From Streptomyces sp. CB02261 (GTDB taxonomy: Bacteria; Actinomycetota; Actinomycetes; Streptomycetales; Streptomycetaceae), in the NCBI RefSeq assembly GCF_001905665.1, contig NZ_LIVX01000002.1:507420-571419 (forward strand): 64,000 nucleotides of DNA, given 5' to 3'. Each line of letters starts with the position of its first letter. The first letter of the stretch is position 1. The position numbers and the translations under genes were made by a program. Below are positions 25,370-34,304 of this stretch, one piece after another. The notes under the pieces are model-generated. The model was not told the DNA's origin, made no database searches, and was given only the letters and a program-made list of their open reading frames with translations.

Positions 25370-25570
25370 ATGGCCGCACTTGCCCGCCCCCGGGACGGAC
25401 GCATGATCGGCGGAGTGTGCGCGGGGCTGGCCCGGCGCTTCGGCATCTCCGCGACGACGATGCGCGTGATCTTCGTGGCCTCGTGCCTGCTGCCCGGCCC
25501 GCAGTTCCTGATCTACCTGGGACTGTGGATCTTCCTGCCGGCGGAGAAGAGCGCGAGCACGGCCTGGTAG
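25370..25570 (+). CDS. PspC-domain small membrane protein
   Basis: 66 residues, nearly all one PspC domain: RPRDGRMIGGVCAGLARRFGISATTMRVIFV followed by a membrane helix LLPGPQFLIYLGLWIFLPAE. PspC proteins sense or relieve membrane stress in the phage-shock system; small stand-alone versions are frequent in Streptomyces. The ATG is preceded by GAAGGAG at the right distance. No other psp gene is near. Confidence 0.9.
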   Translation: MAALARPRDGRMIGGVCAGLARRFGISATTMRVIFVASCLLPGPQFLIYLGLWIFLPAEKSASTAW

Positions 25571-25599
25571 AGGCCGCCGTACGCACGGACGCACGCCGA

Positions 25600-25636
25600 A
25601 GGGGCGCGTACCCGGGACGACCGGGTACGCGCCCCT
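25600..25636. terminator. 16-bp bidirectional terminator
   Basis: AGGGGCGCGTACCCGG (25600-25615) pairs completely with 25621-25636 around a 5-nt loop, and outer bases around 25574 and 25645 can extend it. It lies between converging genes. Confidence 0.88.
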
Positions 25637-25655
25637 CCTGCGTGTACGGCGGTGG

Positions 25656-26027
25656 TCAGCCGATCGGCAGACCGCCGGCGCCCAGCGGCAGGCCGCCGAG
25701 GAGGCCGCCGAGCGGGGTAGCGCCGAGGCCGCCGGTGACGGCGTCGAGCGGGAGGTTCTGGGTGGCCTGGCCGGCGGCGCCCGGAAGGGTCTTCACACCC
25801 TGGTCGAGGCCCTGGCCGAGGACGCCCTGACCGACACCGAGGGACTCGGCGGCGCCGTCGGGGAGCTCGGTGAGGCCGTCCCCCAGCGGCACGGTCTGGG
25901 TCACCAGGCCGAGCGCGTCGGGGGTGGCGGGCGCGGCCGGTGCGGCGGAGGCCGTGCCGGCGGCGGCAGCGGCGAAAGCGGCACCGAGAGCGGCGACACC
26001 GAGCTTCTTGGCGGCAGACTGCTTCAT
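25656..26027 (-). CDS. Small secreted Gly/Leu-rich protein
   Basis: 123 residues. Signal peptide MKQSAAKKLGVAALGAAFAAAAAGTASAAP is cleaved near residue 29. The mature part has no cysteine and contains short repeats of hydrophobic residues with Gly and Pro (GQGVLGQGLDQGVKTLPG, LPLDAVTGGLGATPLGGLLG). It could be a surface-active or chaplin-like coat protein but has no chaplin motif. The ATG at 26027 follows AAGGAAG. Function unknown. Confidence 0.7.
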   Translation of the reverse strand: MKQSAAKKLGVAALGAAFAAAAAGTASAAPAAPATPDALGLVTQTVPLGDGLTELPDGAAESLGVGQGVLGQGLDQGVKTLPGAAGQATQNLPLDAVTGGLGATPLGGLLGGLPLGAGGLPIG

Positions 26028-26147
26028 CTGAAAATCTTCCTTGGGGGAATCCGGGGGCTTCGAGGAAAAAGCCGGGAGGGGAAATCCTGGGAATGCAGAG
26101 CGGCTCTGCAACCTAACCAGGGATCGACGCCTCCGCAAACACCGGAA

Positions 26148-26178
26148 AGCGGCCGGGTGTCGTACTCGCCCGGCCGCT
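26148..26178 (-). terminator. Hairpin downstream of add
   Basis: AGCGGCCGGG (26148-26157) pairs with CCCGGCCGCT (26169-26178). It lies 26 bp after the add stop codon. Confidence 0.6.
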
Positions 26179-26203
26179 CCCGTCCCCGTGACGCGGTGGC
26201 GAC

Positions 26204-27358
26204 TCAGCCCTCCGTACGGGAAGAGTCGCTGGTCGTGGCGGTCTGCTGGAACAGCCATTCGGACTTCAGCTCGGCATATCCGGGCTTGATGACCTCGTTG
26301 ATCATGGCGAGTCGTTCATCGAAAGGAATGAACGCTGATTTCATCGCATTGACAGTGAACCACTGCATGTCGTCGAGCGTGTAAGCGAATGCCTCGTTCA
26401 ACAGCTCGAATTCGCGGCTCATGCTCGTCCCGCTCATCAGCCGGTTGTCGGTGTTGACGGTGGCCCGGAAGTGCAGCCTGCGGAGCAGTCCGATGGGGTG
26501 CTCGGCGAACGAGTCGGCGGCCCCGGTCTGCAGGTTGGAGGAGGGGCACATCTCCAGCGGGACCCGCTTGTCACGGACGTAGGCGGCGAGCCGGCCGAGG
26601 GTCACCGAGCCGTCGTCGGCGACCTCGATGTCGTCGATGATCCGGACGCCGTGGCCGAGCCGGTCGGCACCGCACCACTGGAGCGCCTGCCAGATGGAGG
26701 GCAGCCCGAAGGCCTCGCCGGCGTGGATCGTGAAGTGGTTGTTCTCCCGCTTGAGGTACTCGAAGGCGTCGAGGTGGCGGGTGGGCGGGTAGCCGGCCTC
26801 GGCGCCCGCGATGTCGAAGCCGACGACGCCGGCGTCGCGGTAGCGGTTGGCGAGCTCCGCGATCTCCAGGGCGCGGGCGGCGTGCCGCATCGCGGTCAGC
26901 AGGGCGCCGATCCGGACGCGGTACCCGTTCGCCCTGGCCTGCCGCTCGCCCTCCCGGAAGCCCTCGTTGACGGCCTCCACGACCTCTTCGAGGGTGAGAC
27001 CGCCCTCCAGGTGCTGCTCGGGGGCGTAGCGGACCTCCGCGTACACGACGCCGTCCTCGGCGAGGTCGACGGCGCACTCGGCGGCGACACGGAAGAGGGC
27101 GTCACGGGTCTGCATGACGGCGCAGGTGTGCGCGAAGGTCTCCAGGTAGCGCTCCAGCGAACCGGAGTCGGCGGCTTCGCGGAACCAGACGCCGAGCTTG
27201 TCGGGTTCCGTCTCGGGGAGCTGCGAGTAGCCCTGCTCGCGGGCGAGTTCGATGATCGTGCCGGGGCGCAGCCCGCCGTCGAGGTGGTCGTGGAGCAACA
27301 CCTTCGGGGCGCGGCGGATCTGGTCCGCGGTGGGGATGCTGGGAGTCTGGCTCGTCAT
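26204..27358 (-). CDS. add: Adenosine deaminase
   Basis: 384 residues of the TIM-barrel purine deaminase family: (deoxy)adenosine + water to (deoxy)inosine + ammonia. Zinc ligands and catalytic residues are visible in LLHDHLDGG (His23, His25), [10 protein letters not shown] (His and catalytic Glu), LGHGVRI and [12 protein letters not shown] (Asp ligand). Inosine produced here is the substrate of the purine phosphorylase at 7169. ATG 27358 has no ribosome binding site; a TAGAGT -10 element places transcription start at the A of the ATG. The regulon operator begins 17 bp from the start codon. Confidence 0.95.
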   Translation of the reverse strand: MTSQTPSIPTADQIRRAPKVLLHDHLDGGLRPGTIIELAREQGYSQLPETEPDKLGVWFREAADSGSLERYLETFAHTCAVMQTRDALFRVAAECAVDLAEDGVVYAEVRYAPEQHLEGGLTLEEVVEAVNEGFREGERQARANGYRVRIGALLTAMRHAARALEIAELANRYRDAGVVGFDIAGAEAGYPPTRHLDAFEYLKRENNHFTIHAGEAFGLPSIWQALQWCGADRLGHGVRIIDDIEVADDGSVTLGRLAAYVRDKRVPLEMCPSSNLQTGAADSFAEHPIGLLRRLHFRATVNTDNRLMSGTSMSREFELLNEAFAYTLDDMQWFTVNAMKSAFIPFDERLAMINEVIKPGYAELKSEWLFQQTATTSDSSRTEG

Positions 27359-27364
27359 TTTCGC

Positions 27365-27386
27365 ACTCTAGCCCCTACGCGCGTAG
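27365..27386 (-). promoter_or_regulatory. add promoter with perfect nucleoside operator
   Basis: Perfect CTACGCGCGTAG at 27375-27386, four bases upstream of the -10 hexamer TAGAGT (27370-27365, minus strand). The spacing predicts leaderless add mRNA under direct steric repression. Confidence 0.8.
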
Positions 27387-27463
27387 AGCGCGCCTCGCTG
27401 CGCCGTGTCCGCTCCAGGCTCTTTCCGGTGCGGACCGGGACGTCGAACACCTGGCGTGGGCCG

Positions 27464-28237
27464 ATGACTTCCGCGACTCCCCGCTCCGAGCTACGCCGCG
27501 TCCAGGACTTCCTGTCCGGCTTCGACCGCAGGCAGGCGGCCCGTACGGTCGACTTCCCCGGCGGCTTCGCCGCCTTCGACGACGCGTACGCGCTGTCCCG
27601 GGGGAACAACCACGTCCTGGTGGACGGGGAGACCGACGCGGAGGCGCTGCCCGCGCGGGTCGACGAGCTGATGGCGCGTCTCCCGTACCGTCATGCCTAC
27701 GTCCTCGACGAGACGGTCGCCGAGGTCTGTCTCGGGCCGATGTCCACGGCCGGGTATCGCCACTCCACCTCGCTCCTCATGCGCCACACCGGCCCGGTGC
27801 CCGCGCGAGGCGGCGCCCGGGAAGTGGGCCTCGACGCGCTGCGCGCGCCTGTGACCGCGTCCTGGCACCGCATCGCACCCCAGGCAGGCCCCGATCACGT
27901 CCACGATCTGGTGGAACGGCGGGCCGCCCGGCGCCGGGGCGCCGAGGTGGTCCTCTTCCTGGCCTCCTTCGGCCCGGCGGGCGAGACGGCCGCCTGGGCC
28001 GATCTGTACATGGACCCGGCGAGCGGGGTCGCGCAGATCGAGGACCTGGTCACGGACGAGGCGCACCTCGGGCAGGGGCATGCCGGCTCCGTTCTCGACA
28101 CGGCCGTACGCCTGGCCGCCGACGCCGGCTGCACCACCCGTTTCCTGACCGCGCGCCCGGACGACTGGCCGCACCGCTGGTACGCGCGGAAGGGCTTCGA
28201 GACGATCGGCAGCGTGTCCCGATTCGAACGGTCCTAG
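27464..28237 (+). CDS. GNAT-family N-acetyltransferase
   Basis: 257 residues. The C-terminal half carries the GNAT fold: QIEDLVTDEAHLGQGHAGSVLDTAVRLAADAGC contains the acetyl-CoA loop (G-Q-G-H-A/G), and WYARKGFETIGSVSRFER the terminal strands. The N-terminal half (residues 1-120) resembles the extra domain of the GNAT proteins with two repeats. It is divergent from add with 105 bp between starts. Substrate unknown. Confidence 0.82.
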   Translation: MTSATPRSELRRVQDFLSGFDRRQAARTVDFPGGFAAFDDAYALSRGNNHVLVDGETDAEALPARVDELMARLPYRHAYVLDETVAEVCLGPMSTAGYRHSTSLLMRHTGPVPARGGAREVGLDALRAPVTASWHRIAPQAGPDHVHDLVERRAARRRGAEVVLFLASFGPAGETAAWADLYMDPASGVAQIEDLVTDEAHLGQGHAGSVLDTAVRLAADAGCTTRFLTARPDDWPHRWYARKGFETIGSVSRFERS

Positions 28238-28325
28238 GAGGTGCGGGCGTTCGGTCCGCGGGCGATACGTAACAGAGACCGCGCGTACGACTGGCGTACA
28301 CCTCCGCTTCTGAGACTGTTCTGTC

Positions 28326-29102
28326 ATGGCGCACTTCGCACTCGTGGGGCCGCCCGAGGCCCGGAGACCCCGGCTCGGACGGCCTGTTGGAGGTTCACGG
28401 ACGTCGGCGACCGCGGGCGGCGTGGTGCTGCTGCTGCCCGACGGCGAGCCGGTGTCGGGGCGGGGCGCCTCGGCGTGGGCGCACGCGGCGATGCTGCCGC
28501 TCGGGCGCGCGCTCGTCCGCGCGGGCCGGTCCGAGGGGCTCGTCGCCCATGTGGTGCGCTACCGGGGGCGCGGCTGGAACGGGGCCGACGCGAACCTCGC
28601 GGAGGACGCCTCCTGGGCGGTCTCGGAGGCGGTACGGCGCTACGGCGACGTCCCGGTCTGTCTCGTCGGGCACGGGCTCGGCGCACGGGCGGCGCTGCGG
28701 GCGGCCGGGCACGGCGCGGTCGGCGCGGTCCTGGGCCTGGCCCCCTGGCTGCCGGAGGACGACGTGGCCGCGGAGCCCGAGGCCGTACGGCAGCTGGTGG
28801 GGCGCCGGGTGCTGCTGGTGCACGGCACGAACGACGCCCGTACGGACCCCGAGCTGTCGTTCCGGTACTCGGAGCGGGCGAAGAAGGCCAACCGGGACAC
28901 CTGCCGGTTCGAGGTGCACTCGGACGGCCACGCGCTGCGCCAGTACGCGGACGAGGTGCGGGCCCTCGCCGCCGACTTCGTCCTCGGCGCCCTCTTCGCC
29001 CGGCCGGTGGCCCGGCCGGTGACCGACGCGATGGCCGCTCCCCCGCCGCTGGGCCTGCGGATGCCGCTGGCGGCGGGCTTCGGGGGCTCACTGCGGCGGT
29101 GA
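28326..29102 (+). CDS. Alpha/beta hydrolase-fold protein lacking the nucleophile
   Basis: 258 residues with an alpha/beta hydrolase core: strand VVLLLPDG, VVRYRGRGWNG (oxyanion loop region), nucleophile elbow VCLVGHGLGARAAL and LLVHGTNDARTDP with the usual aspartate, then a His in HSDGHAL. At the elbow the consensus G-x-S-x-G is GHGLG, so residue 117 is Gly where the catalytic Ser should be. Either it is a pseudo-hydrolase or it works differently. ATG 28326 is the only good start. It converges on the LysR gene, its stop overlapping the end of that gene by 15 bp. Confidence 0.75.
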   Translation: MAHFALVGPPEARRPRLGRPVGGSRTSATAGGVVLLLPDGEPVSGRGASAWAHAAMLPLGRALVRAGRSEGLVAHVVRYRGRGWNGADANLAEDASWAVSEAVRRYGDVPVCLVGHGLGARAALRAAGHGAVGAVLGLAPWLPEDDVAAEPEAVRQLVGRRVLLVHGTNDARTDPELSFRYSERAKKANRDTCRFEVHSDGHALRQYADEVRALAADFVLGALFARPVARPVTDAMAAPPPLGLRMPLAAGFGGSLRR

Positions 29103-30002
29103 GGGCTCCTTCGGCAGCAGGTGGCCCCTGCGGCTGAGGAGGAACTTCTTGAAGGCGGCGACCGGGGCCGTGTCCGGGTGCCCGTCGAGCCAGGCGACGC
29201 CGATCTCCCGGACCGCGCGCGGCGCGGTGACGGTGAGCTCGACGACGCCGGGACGCGGGACGGCCGGCGGGGGCAGCAGGGCGACACCGAGGCCGGCGGC
29301 GACCAGGCCGCGCAGCGTCTCGGCCTCCTCGCCCTCGAAGGCGACCCGGGGCCGGAAGCCCGCCTCCGCGCACAGGTCGTCGGTGATGCGGCGCAGCCCG
29401 TACCCCGGTTCCAGGGTCACGAAGGTCTCGTCCGCGGCCTCGGCGAGGCGGACGCGCTTGCGGCCCGCGAGCCGGTGGTCGTCGGGGACGACGAGCCGGA
29501 GCCGCTGCTCGTCGAGCCGACGCGCGACCAGGTCGGGGGCGTCCGGCACCGGGGAGGTCAGGCAGAGGTCGAGGTCCCCGGCCCGGAGCCGTTCGATCAT
29601 GGCCTCGCCGTAGTTCTGGACGAGGGTGAAGCGGATCCTCGGATGGTCGACGCGGAAGGCGCGGATGAGGCCGGGGACGGTCTCGGAGCCCATGGTGTGG
29701 AGGAAGCCGAAGGCGACACGGCCGGCGGTGGGGTCGGCGTCGGCCCGTACGGTGTCGGCGGCCCGCTCCACCTCGGCGAGGGCCCGTTCGGCGGCGGTGA
29801 GGAAGCGGCGCCCGGCAGGGGTGAGGGAGACCGTGCGGCCGCGGCGGGCGAAGAGGGTGACGCCGAGGTCCTGTTCGAGCCGGACCATGGCCCGGGAGAG
29901 TGTGGACTGCGGGACGCCCATCTCGGCAGCGGCGCGGGTCACGTGCTCGTGCCGGGCGACGGCCGCGAAGTACGCGAGCCGCGGGGCGAGGAGCAGTCCC
30001 AT
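29088..30002 (-). CDS. LysR-family transcriptional regulator
   Basis: 304 residues from ATG 30002; an in-frame ATG at 30059 would add 19 residues. HTH LAYFAAVARHEHVTRAAAEMGVPQSTLSRAMVRLEQDLG opens the protein, and the periplasmic-binding-like effector domain follows (TAGRVAFGFLHTMGSETVPGLIRAFRVDHP). It is divergent from an MFS exporter gene with a 119-bp gap, the classical arrangement in which a LysR protein controls the neighbour from a shared promoter region. Ligand unknown. Confidence 0.9.
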   Translation of the reverse strand: MGLLLAPRLAYFAAVARHEHVTRAAAEMGVPQSTLSRAMVRLEQDLGVTLFARRGRTVSLTPAGRRFLTAAERALAEVERAADTVRADADPTAGRVAFGFLHTMGSETVPGLIRAFRVDHPRIRFTLVQNYGEAMIERLRAGDLDLCLTSPVPDAPDLVARRLDEQRLRLVVPDDHRLAGRKRVRLAEAADETFVTLEPGYGLRRITDDLCAEAGFRPRVAFEGEEAETLRGLVAAGLGVALLPPPAVPRPGVVELTVTAPRAVREIGVAWLDGHPDTAPVAAFKKFLLSRRGHLLPKEPSPPQ

Positions 30003-30121
30003 GTCTTCTTCGTTACTGTTCGGTGACAGGCGAGGCTGTGACCTGTACTCATGCACCATGGGAACGATTACAGCAGTTCCGTGCATTGGACGCATGAAAC
30101 GGATCGTCCTACGTTCGTGAC

Positions 30122-31384
30122 ATGCCTTCCGCCAGTACCCAGGCGGCCGCCACCACCGCGTCCGCCGACACCCGCCTCGCCCCCGGTACGCCCGGCTACC
30201 GCCGGATGAGCCTCGCGCTCTTCGCCGCGGGCCTCGCCACCTTCGCCCTCCTCTACTCCACGCAGGCCCTCCTCCCGGCCATCTCGGCCGAGTTCGGCGC
30301 CTCCGCGTCCGCCGCCTCCTGGACGGTCTCGGCCGCGACCGGCGCCCTGGCCCTGTGTGTCCTCCCGCTCAGCGCCCTCTCGGAGCGCTTCGGCCGGCGC
30401 GCGATGATGACCGCCTCCCTGTCGGTCGCGGTCGCCGTGGCGCTCCTGGTGCCGCTCGCCCCGAACCTGGAGTCCCTGATCGCCCTGCGCGCGGTCCAGG
30501 GCGTGGCGCTCGCCGGGCTGCCGGCCTCCGCGATGGCCTTCCTCGCGGAGGAGGTCCGCCCCCGGGCGCTGATCGCGGCGATCGGCCTGTTCGTGGCGGG
30601 CAACTCGATCGGCGGCATGAGCGGCCGTCTGGTGACCGGCTGGGTGGCCCAGCTGTGGGGCTGGCGCGCGGGTCTGGCCGCCGTCGGCCTGACCTCCCTG
30701 CTGTGCGCGCTGGCCTTCCGGGCGCTGCTGCCGAAGGCACGGCACTTCACGCCCGGCACGCTCGACCCGAGGGCCCTCGCGCGGACCGTGCGGACGCATC
30801 TCGCCGATCCGCTGCTGATGCGGCTGTACGTGATCGGCGCCCTGTTCATGACGGTCTTCGGCGCGGTGTACACCGTGATCGGCTACCGGCTCGTCGAGGC
30901 CCCGTTCTCGCTGCCGCAGGGCGTGATCGGCTCGATCTTCCTGGTCTACCTGGTCGGTACGGTCTCCTCGGCCGCGGCCGGCAGGCTCGTCGGGCGGCTC
31001 GGCCGGCGCGGCGCGCTCTACCTGGCGGTCTCCACCACCGCCCTCGGCCTGCTGCTCTCGCTCGCCGACGCGCTGGCGGTGGTCCTCGCGGGCCTCGTCC
31101 TGATCACGGCCGGCTTCTTCGCGGGCCACGCGGTCGCCTCCTCCTCGGTGAGCCGCACGGCGACGACGGGCCGCGCGCAGGCCTCGGCGCTCTACCAGTC
31201 CGCGTACTACCTCGGCAGCAGCGCGGGCGGCACGCTCGGCGCGATCGCCTTCCACGCGGGCGGGTGGGCCGGCACGGTCCTGATCGGTCTCGTCGCGGTC
31301 CTCGGCGTCGTGTCGGTGACGCTGTACGGCAGCCACAGCGCCCGTCTGGAGGCGCGGCGGATCCGGCCCGTCGCGTCCTGCTGA
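30122..31384 (+). CDS. 12-helix MFS transporter, YnfM/AraJ-like
   Basis: 420 residues with about 12 membrane helices. The N-terminus is a short cytoplasmic Ala/Thr-rich segment, helix 1 contains LFAAGLATFALLYSTQALLPAIS, and motif A is LSERFGRRAMM. The best match is the drug:H+ antiporter-1 group, including YnfM. Divergent from the LysR gene, and probably controlled by it. Substrate cannot be read from the sequence. Confidence 0.9.
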   Translation: MPSASTQAAATTASADTRLAPGTPGYRRMSLALFAAGLATFALLYSTQALLPAISAEFGASASAASWTVSAATGALALCVLPLSALSERFGRRAMMTASLSVAVAVALLVPLAPNLESLIALRAVQGVALAGLPASAMAFLAEEVRPRALIAAIGLFVAGNSIGGMSGRLVTGWVAQLWGWRAGLAAVGLTSLLCALAFRALLPKARHFTPGTLDPRALARTVRTHLADPLLMRLYVIGALFMTVFGAVYTVIGYRLVEAPFSLPQGVIGSIFLVYLVGTVSSAAAGRLVGRLGRRGALYLAVSTTALGLLLSLADALAVVLAGLVLITAGFFAGHAVASSSVSRTATTGRAQASALYQSAYYLGSSAGGTLGAIAFHAGGWAGTVLIGLVAVLGVVSVTLYGSHSARLEARRIRPVASC

Positions 31385-31462
31385 TTCCGGCCGGATTCCG
31401 GTGCAACTGAGTCGCTCCCCCGGACGTCCTGAAGCATAGGACTCAAGGGGGAGTTGACGATC

Positions 31463-32170
31463 ATGAAGAACATCGCGGGTCGCATAGGGAAGAGAGCGGG
31501 AATCGCGGCCGGCCTCACCTCACTGGTGGTGCCGATGACGATCGCGCTCGGTACGGCTCCGGCGCAGGCGGCGTCCTGCAACGTGACGACGGGCCCGTAC
31601 CAGAAGCAGGTGGAGAAGTTCCTCGGGCGGACCGTCGACGGCCGCCAGTCGCTCGGCGACTGTCAGGCCATCCAGGCCTTCCAGCGCAAGCACGGCATCA
31701 CCCCGACCATGGGGTACGCGGGGCCGCTCACCTGGCGCACGATGAACACGATGCTCCAGCAGAAGGCGGCGGGCACCAACCCGAACCGGGCGGGCACCTG
31801 CCCGACCAACCGGGGCCGGATCGCCTGCGTCGACCTGACCCGCCAGCTGAGCTGGATCCAGGACGGCGCCCGCCTCAAGTACGGGCCCGTTCCGGTCCGT
31901 ACGGGCAAGGACGGCACCGAGACGCGTACCGGCTCGAAGAAGATCTACTGGCGGAACATCAACCACTGGTCGACGCTGTACAACGTCTCCATGCCGTACG
32001 CGCAGTTCTTCGACGGCGGGCAGGCCTTCCACTCGACCACGAAGTCCATGTGGAACCCGCCGGGTTCCGGCGGCTGCGTCAACATGCGCTCGGCCGACGC
32101 CAAGGCGTACTGGAACCTGCTCAGGAACGGCGACGACGTCTTCGTCTACGGACGCAAGCCGGGAACGTGA
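31463..32170 (+). CDS. Secreted L,D-transpeptidase with peptidoglycan-binding domain
   Basis: 235 residues: signal peptide (1-38, ending APAQAASC), peptidoglycan-binding domain PGBD1 (about 45-95, QVEKFLGRTVDGRQ...), and a C-terminal YkuD catalytic domain. YkuD enzymes form 3-3 crosslinks in peptidoglycan. The catalytic motif is SGGCVN (about 202-207, Cys205), with Gly in place of the usual histidine of SHGC; the upstream histidine is in FHSTTKSMW. ATG 31463 follows AAGGGGGAG. A standard gene apart from the altered motif. A second L,D-transpeptidase at 53604 has the normal motif. Confidence 0.9.
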   Translation: MKNIAGRIGKRAGIAAGLTSLVVPMTIALGTAPAQAASCNVTTGPYQKQVEKFLGRTVDGRQSLGDCQAIQAFQRKHGITPTMGYAGPLTWRTMNTMLQQKAAGTNPNRAGTCPTNRGRIACVDLTRQLSWIQDGARLKYGPVPVRTGKDGTETRTGSKKIYWRNINHWSTLYNVSMPYAQFFDGGQAFHSTTKSMWNPPGSGGCVNMRSADAKAYWNLLRNGDDVFVYGRKPGT

Positions 32171-32253
32171 CCCCGACTGTCAGTCGGCTGCGGTAGCTTC
32201 CCCTCACCGGCACCGAACGGGCGCCGGTGAGGGGTGAGTGGGGTGTGGACCCG

Positions 32254-33225
32254 ATGAGCGACGCCGCGACCGCGACGACCGACGAACTCGACAAGTACCG
32301 CAGAGAGCTGACCGGTTACTGCTACCGGATGCTCGGATCGTCCTTCGAGGCGGAGGACGCGGTGCAGGACACCATGGTGCGGGCCTGGAAGGCCATCGAC
32401 TCCTTCGAGGGCCGCTCCTCGCTGCGGTCCTGGCTGTACCGGATCGCCACCAACGTCTGCCTGGACGCGCTGAACGCGGGCAACCGGAGGGCTCGGCCGA
32501 TGGACCTCACCTCGCCGACGCCCGTCGCCCAGGCGCAGCTCGTCAAGCAGCCCGAGATCACCTGGCTGGAGCCGGTCCCCGACGGGCGGGTGCTGCCCTC
32601 GGTCGCGGACCCGGCGGAGACGGCCGTCTCCCGGGAGACCGTGCGGCTCGCGTTCGTGGCCGCGCTCCAGCACCTGCCGCCCAAGCAGCGGGCGGTGCTC
32701 ATCCTGCGCGAGGTGCTCGCGTGGAAGGCGAGCGAGGTCGCGGAGCTCCTCGACACCACCGTCGCCTCGGTCAACAGCGCGCTCCAGCGGGCCCGCGCGA
32801 CCCTGGCCGAGCAGGCGCCGGCCACCTCCGACCCGGCGAACCCGCTCGACGAGGAGCAGAAGGCGCTCCTGGAGCGCTATGTCGCCGCCTTCGAGGGCTA
32901 CGACATGAAGGCGCTGACCGCGCTCCTCCACGAGGACGCGACCATGTCCATGCCGCCGTACGACCTCTGGCTCCAGGGGCACGACGACATCGTGGGCTGG
33001 ATGCTGGGCGTCGGCGAGGTCTGCGCCGGCTCGAAGCTGGTGCCGACCGTGGCGAACGGCTCCCCGGCGTTCGCGCAGTACCACCCGGACCCGGAGGGCG
33101 GCTTCGCCCCGTGGGCGCTCATCGTCCTGGAGCTGCGGGACGGCAAGGTCGCCGGGATGGACTTCTTCCTGGACACCGAGCGCTGGTTCCCGCTCTTCGA
33201 CCTGCCGGCGCGGCTGGAGGCCTAG
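32254..33225 (+). CDS. ECF sigma factor with C-terminal SnoaL-like domain
   Basis: 323 residues from ATG 32254; GTG 32245 and GTG 32227 are alternatives. Sigma region 2 is [27 protein letters not shown] and region 4 [48 protein letters not shown]. From about residue 205 a SnoaL/NTF2-like domain ([31 protein letters not shown]) continues to the end. This is the SigG/ECF-with-SnoaL class, in which the tail is thought to control activity where a separate anti-sigma factor is missing. No anti-sigma gene adjoins it. Confidence 0.9.
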   Translation: MSDAATATTDELDKYRRELTGYCYRMLGSSFEAEDAVQDTMVRAWKAIDSFEGRSSLRSWLYRIATNVCLDALNAGNRRARPMDLTSPTPVAQAQLVKQPEITWLEPVPDGRVLPSVADPAETAVSRETVRLAFVAALQHLPPKQRAVLILREVLAWKASEVAELLDTTVASVNSALQRARATLAEQAPATSDPANPLDEEQKALLERYVAAFEGYDMKALTALLHEDATMSMPPYDLWLQGHDDIVGWMLGVGEVCAGSKLVPTVANGSPAFAQYHPDPEGGFAPWALIVLELRDGKVAGMDFFLDTERWFPLFDLPARLEA

Positions 33226-33231
33226 GCCGCA

Positions 33232-33507
33232 CTAGGCCTCCAGGGCCGCGTCGAGGCCGGTCAGGAGGAGCAGGGCCCGCAGGTCGGGTCCTGCTCCTCG
33301 GAAGCGGATGCGGTGGCCTCGGCGGCCGGCCGCGAGTCTCAGCCGGGCGAGCGCGTCGACGGCGGCGAGGTCGGCCCGCGCGAGGGCGCCGACCTCGCAG
33401 ACCACGTCACCGGGCGGGGCGGCGCCGAGTGCGGCACAGAGCCGCGCCACCTCGTCCCGGGTGGGGCAGGCGGGCAGGGTCACGACAAGCGGTTGACTGG
33501 TGTCCAC
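33232..33507 (-). CDS. STAS-domain protein
   Basis: 91 residues, all one STAS-like domain: VVTLPACPTRDEVARLCAAL ... GDVVCEVGALARADLAAVDALARLRLAAGRRGHRIRFRGAG. Anti-anti-sigma factors share this fold, but the segment VGALARADLAAVDALARL has no obvious phosphorylatable Ser/Thr at the helix-loop position, so phospho-switching is uncertain. It converges on the sigma gene with 6 bp between them. GTG 33507 is the start. Confidence 0.75.
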   Translation of the reverse strand: MDTSQPLVVTLPACPTRDEVARLCAALGAAPPGDVVCEVGALARADLAAVDALARLRLAAGRRGHRIRFRGAGPDLRALLLLTGLDAALEA

Positions 33508-33586
33508 ACCGGTGGAGACCGGACGCGGGACGAGAACTCATCGGGGGCCCGGCCTGATCGACGGGGCACCCCCTAGGCTCTGGATC

Positions 33587-34243
33587 ATGACTCATGAGCC
33601 TGTCGAGCTGGTGATCTTCGACTGTGACGGTGTCCTGGTGGACAGCGAGCGGATCTACTGCCGGGTGGACCGGGAGGTGTTCGCCACGCTCGGAGCGGAG
33701 TTCACCGAGGCGGAGATGGTGGAGCACTTCGTCGGCTCCTCCCATGAACTCCTCACCTCGATCCTGGAGGAGAGGATCGGCCGCCCGCTGGAGCCCGGCT
33801 GGGGCGCGCCCTTCCGGCAGCGGTACGAGGACGCCCTGGACGCGGAGCTGACGGCGGTCGAGGGCGTCACGGACGTCCTGGACGCCCTGCCGCTCCCGTA
33901 CTGCCTCGCCTCCAACGGCAGTCACGCCAGCATCCGCAAGAACCTCACGCGCACGGGCCTGCTGGACCGCTTCGAGGGCCGGATGTTCAGCGCACGGGAC
34001 GTCTCCCGTGGGAAGCCCGCGCCGGACCTCTTCCTGCACGCGGCGGCCACGATGGGCGTCCCCCCGGAACGCTGCGCGGTCGTGGAGGACAGCCCGTACG
34101 GCATCCAGGCGGCCCGCGCCGCCGGCATGCGCGCCTTCGGCTACTGCGGCGGCCTGTCCCTGGCGGAGCGCCTCGCGGGGCCCCGGACGGTGGTCTTCGA
34201 GCACATGCGGGAGCTGCCGGGCCTGCTGGGGACGGGGCTCTAG
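33587..34243 (+). CDS. HAD-superfamily phosphatase/phosphomutase, subfamily IA
   Basis: 218 residues. Motif I FDCDGVLVDSE gives nucleophile Asp12 and Asp14, the helical cap is of the beta-phosphoglucomutase type, motif II lies in CLASNGSHASI, motif III in RGKPAPDLF and motif IV in VVEDSPYGIQAA. Enzymes with this pattern dephosphorylate or isomerise sugar phosphates in the cytosol. The neighbouring genes do not reveal the substrate; it converges on deoA across a perfect terminator. ATG 33587 has only a weak ribosome binding site. Confidence 0.88.
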   Translation: MTHEPVELVIFDCDGVLVDSERIYCRVDREVFATLGAEFTEAEMVEHFVGSSHELLTSILEERIGRPLEPGWGAPFRQRYEDALDAELTAVEGVTDVLDALPLPYCLASNGSHASIRKNLTRTGLLDRFEGRMFSARDVSRGKPAPDLFLHAAATMGVPPERCAVVEDSPYGIQAARAAGMRAFGYCGGLSLAERLAGPRTVVFEHMRELPGLLGTGL

Positions 34244-34255
34244 CCGAGAACGCCG

Positions 34256-34287
34256 AACGGGACCGGTGGTGGCCCACCGGTCCCGTT
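34256..34287. terminator. Perfect 14-bp bidirectional terminator
   Basis: AACGGGACCGGTGG (34256-34269) pairs fully with 34274-34287 around TGGC, followed by TTTTC on the plus strand. It ends both the HAD and deoA transcripts. Confidence 0.92.
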
Positions 34288-34304
34288 TTCGACGGACGAC
34301 GCCG

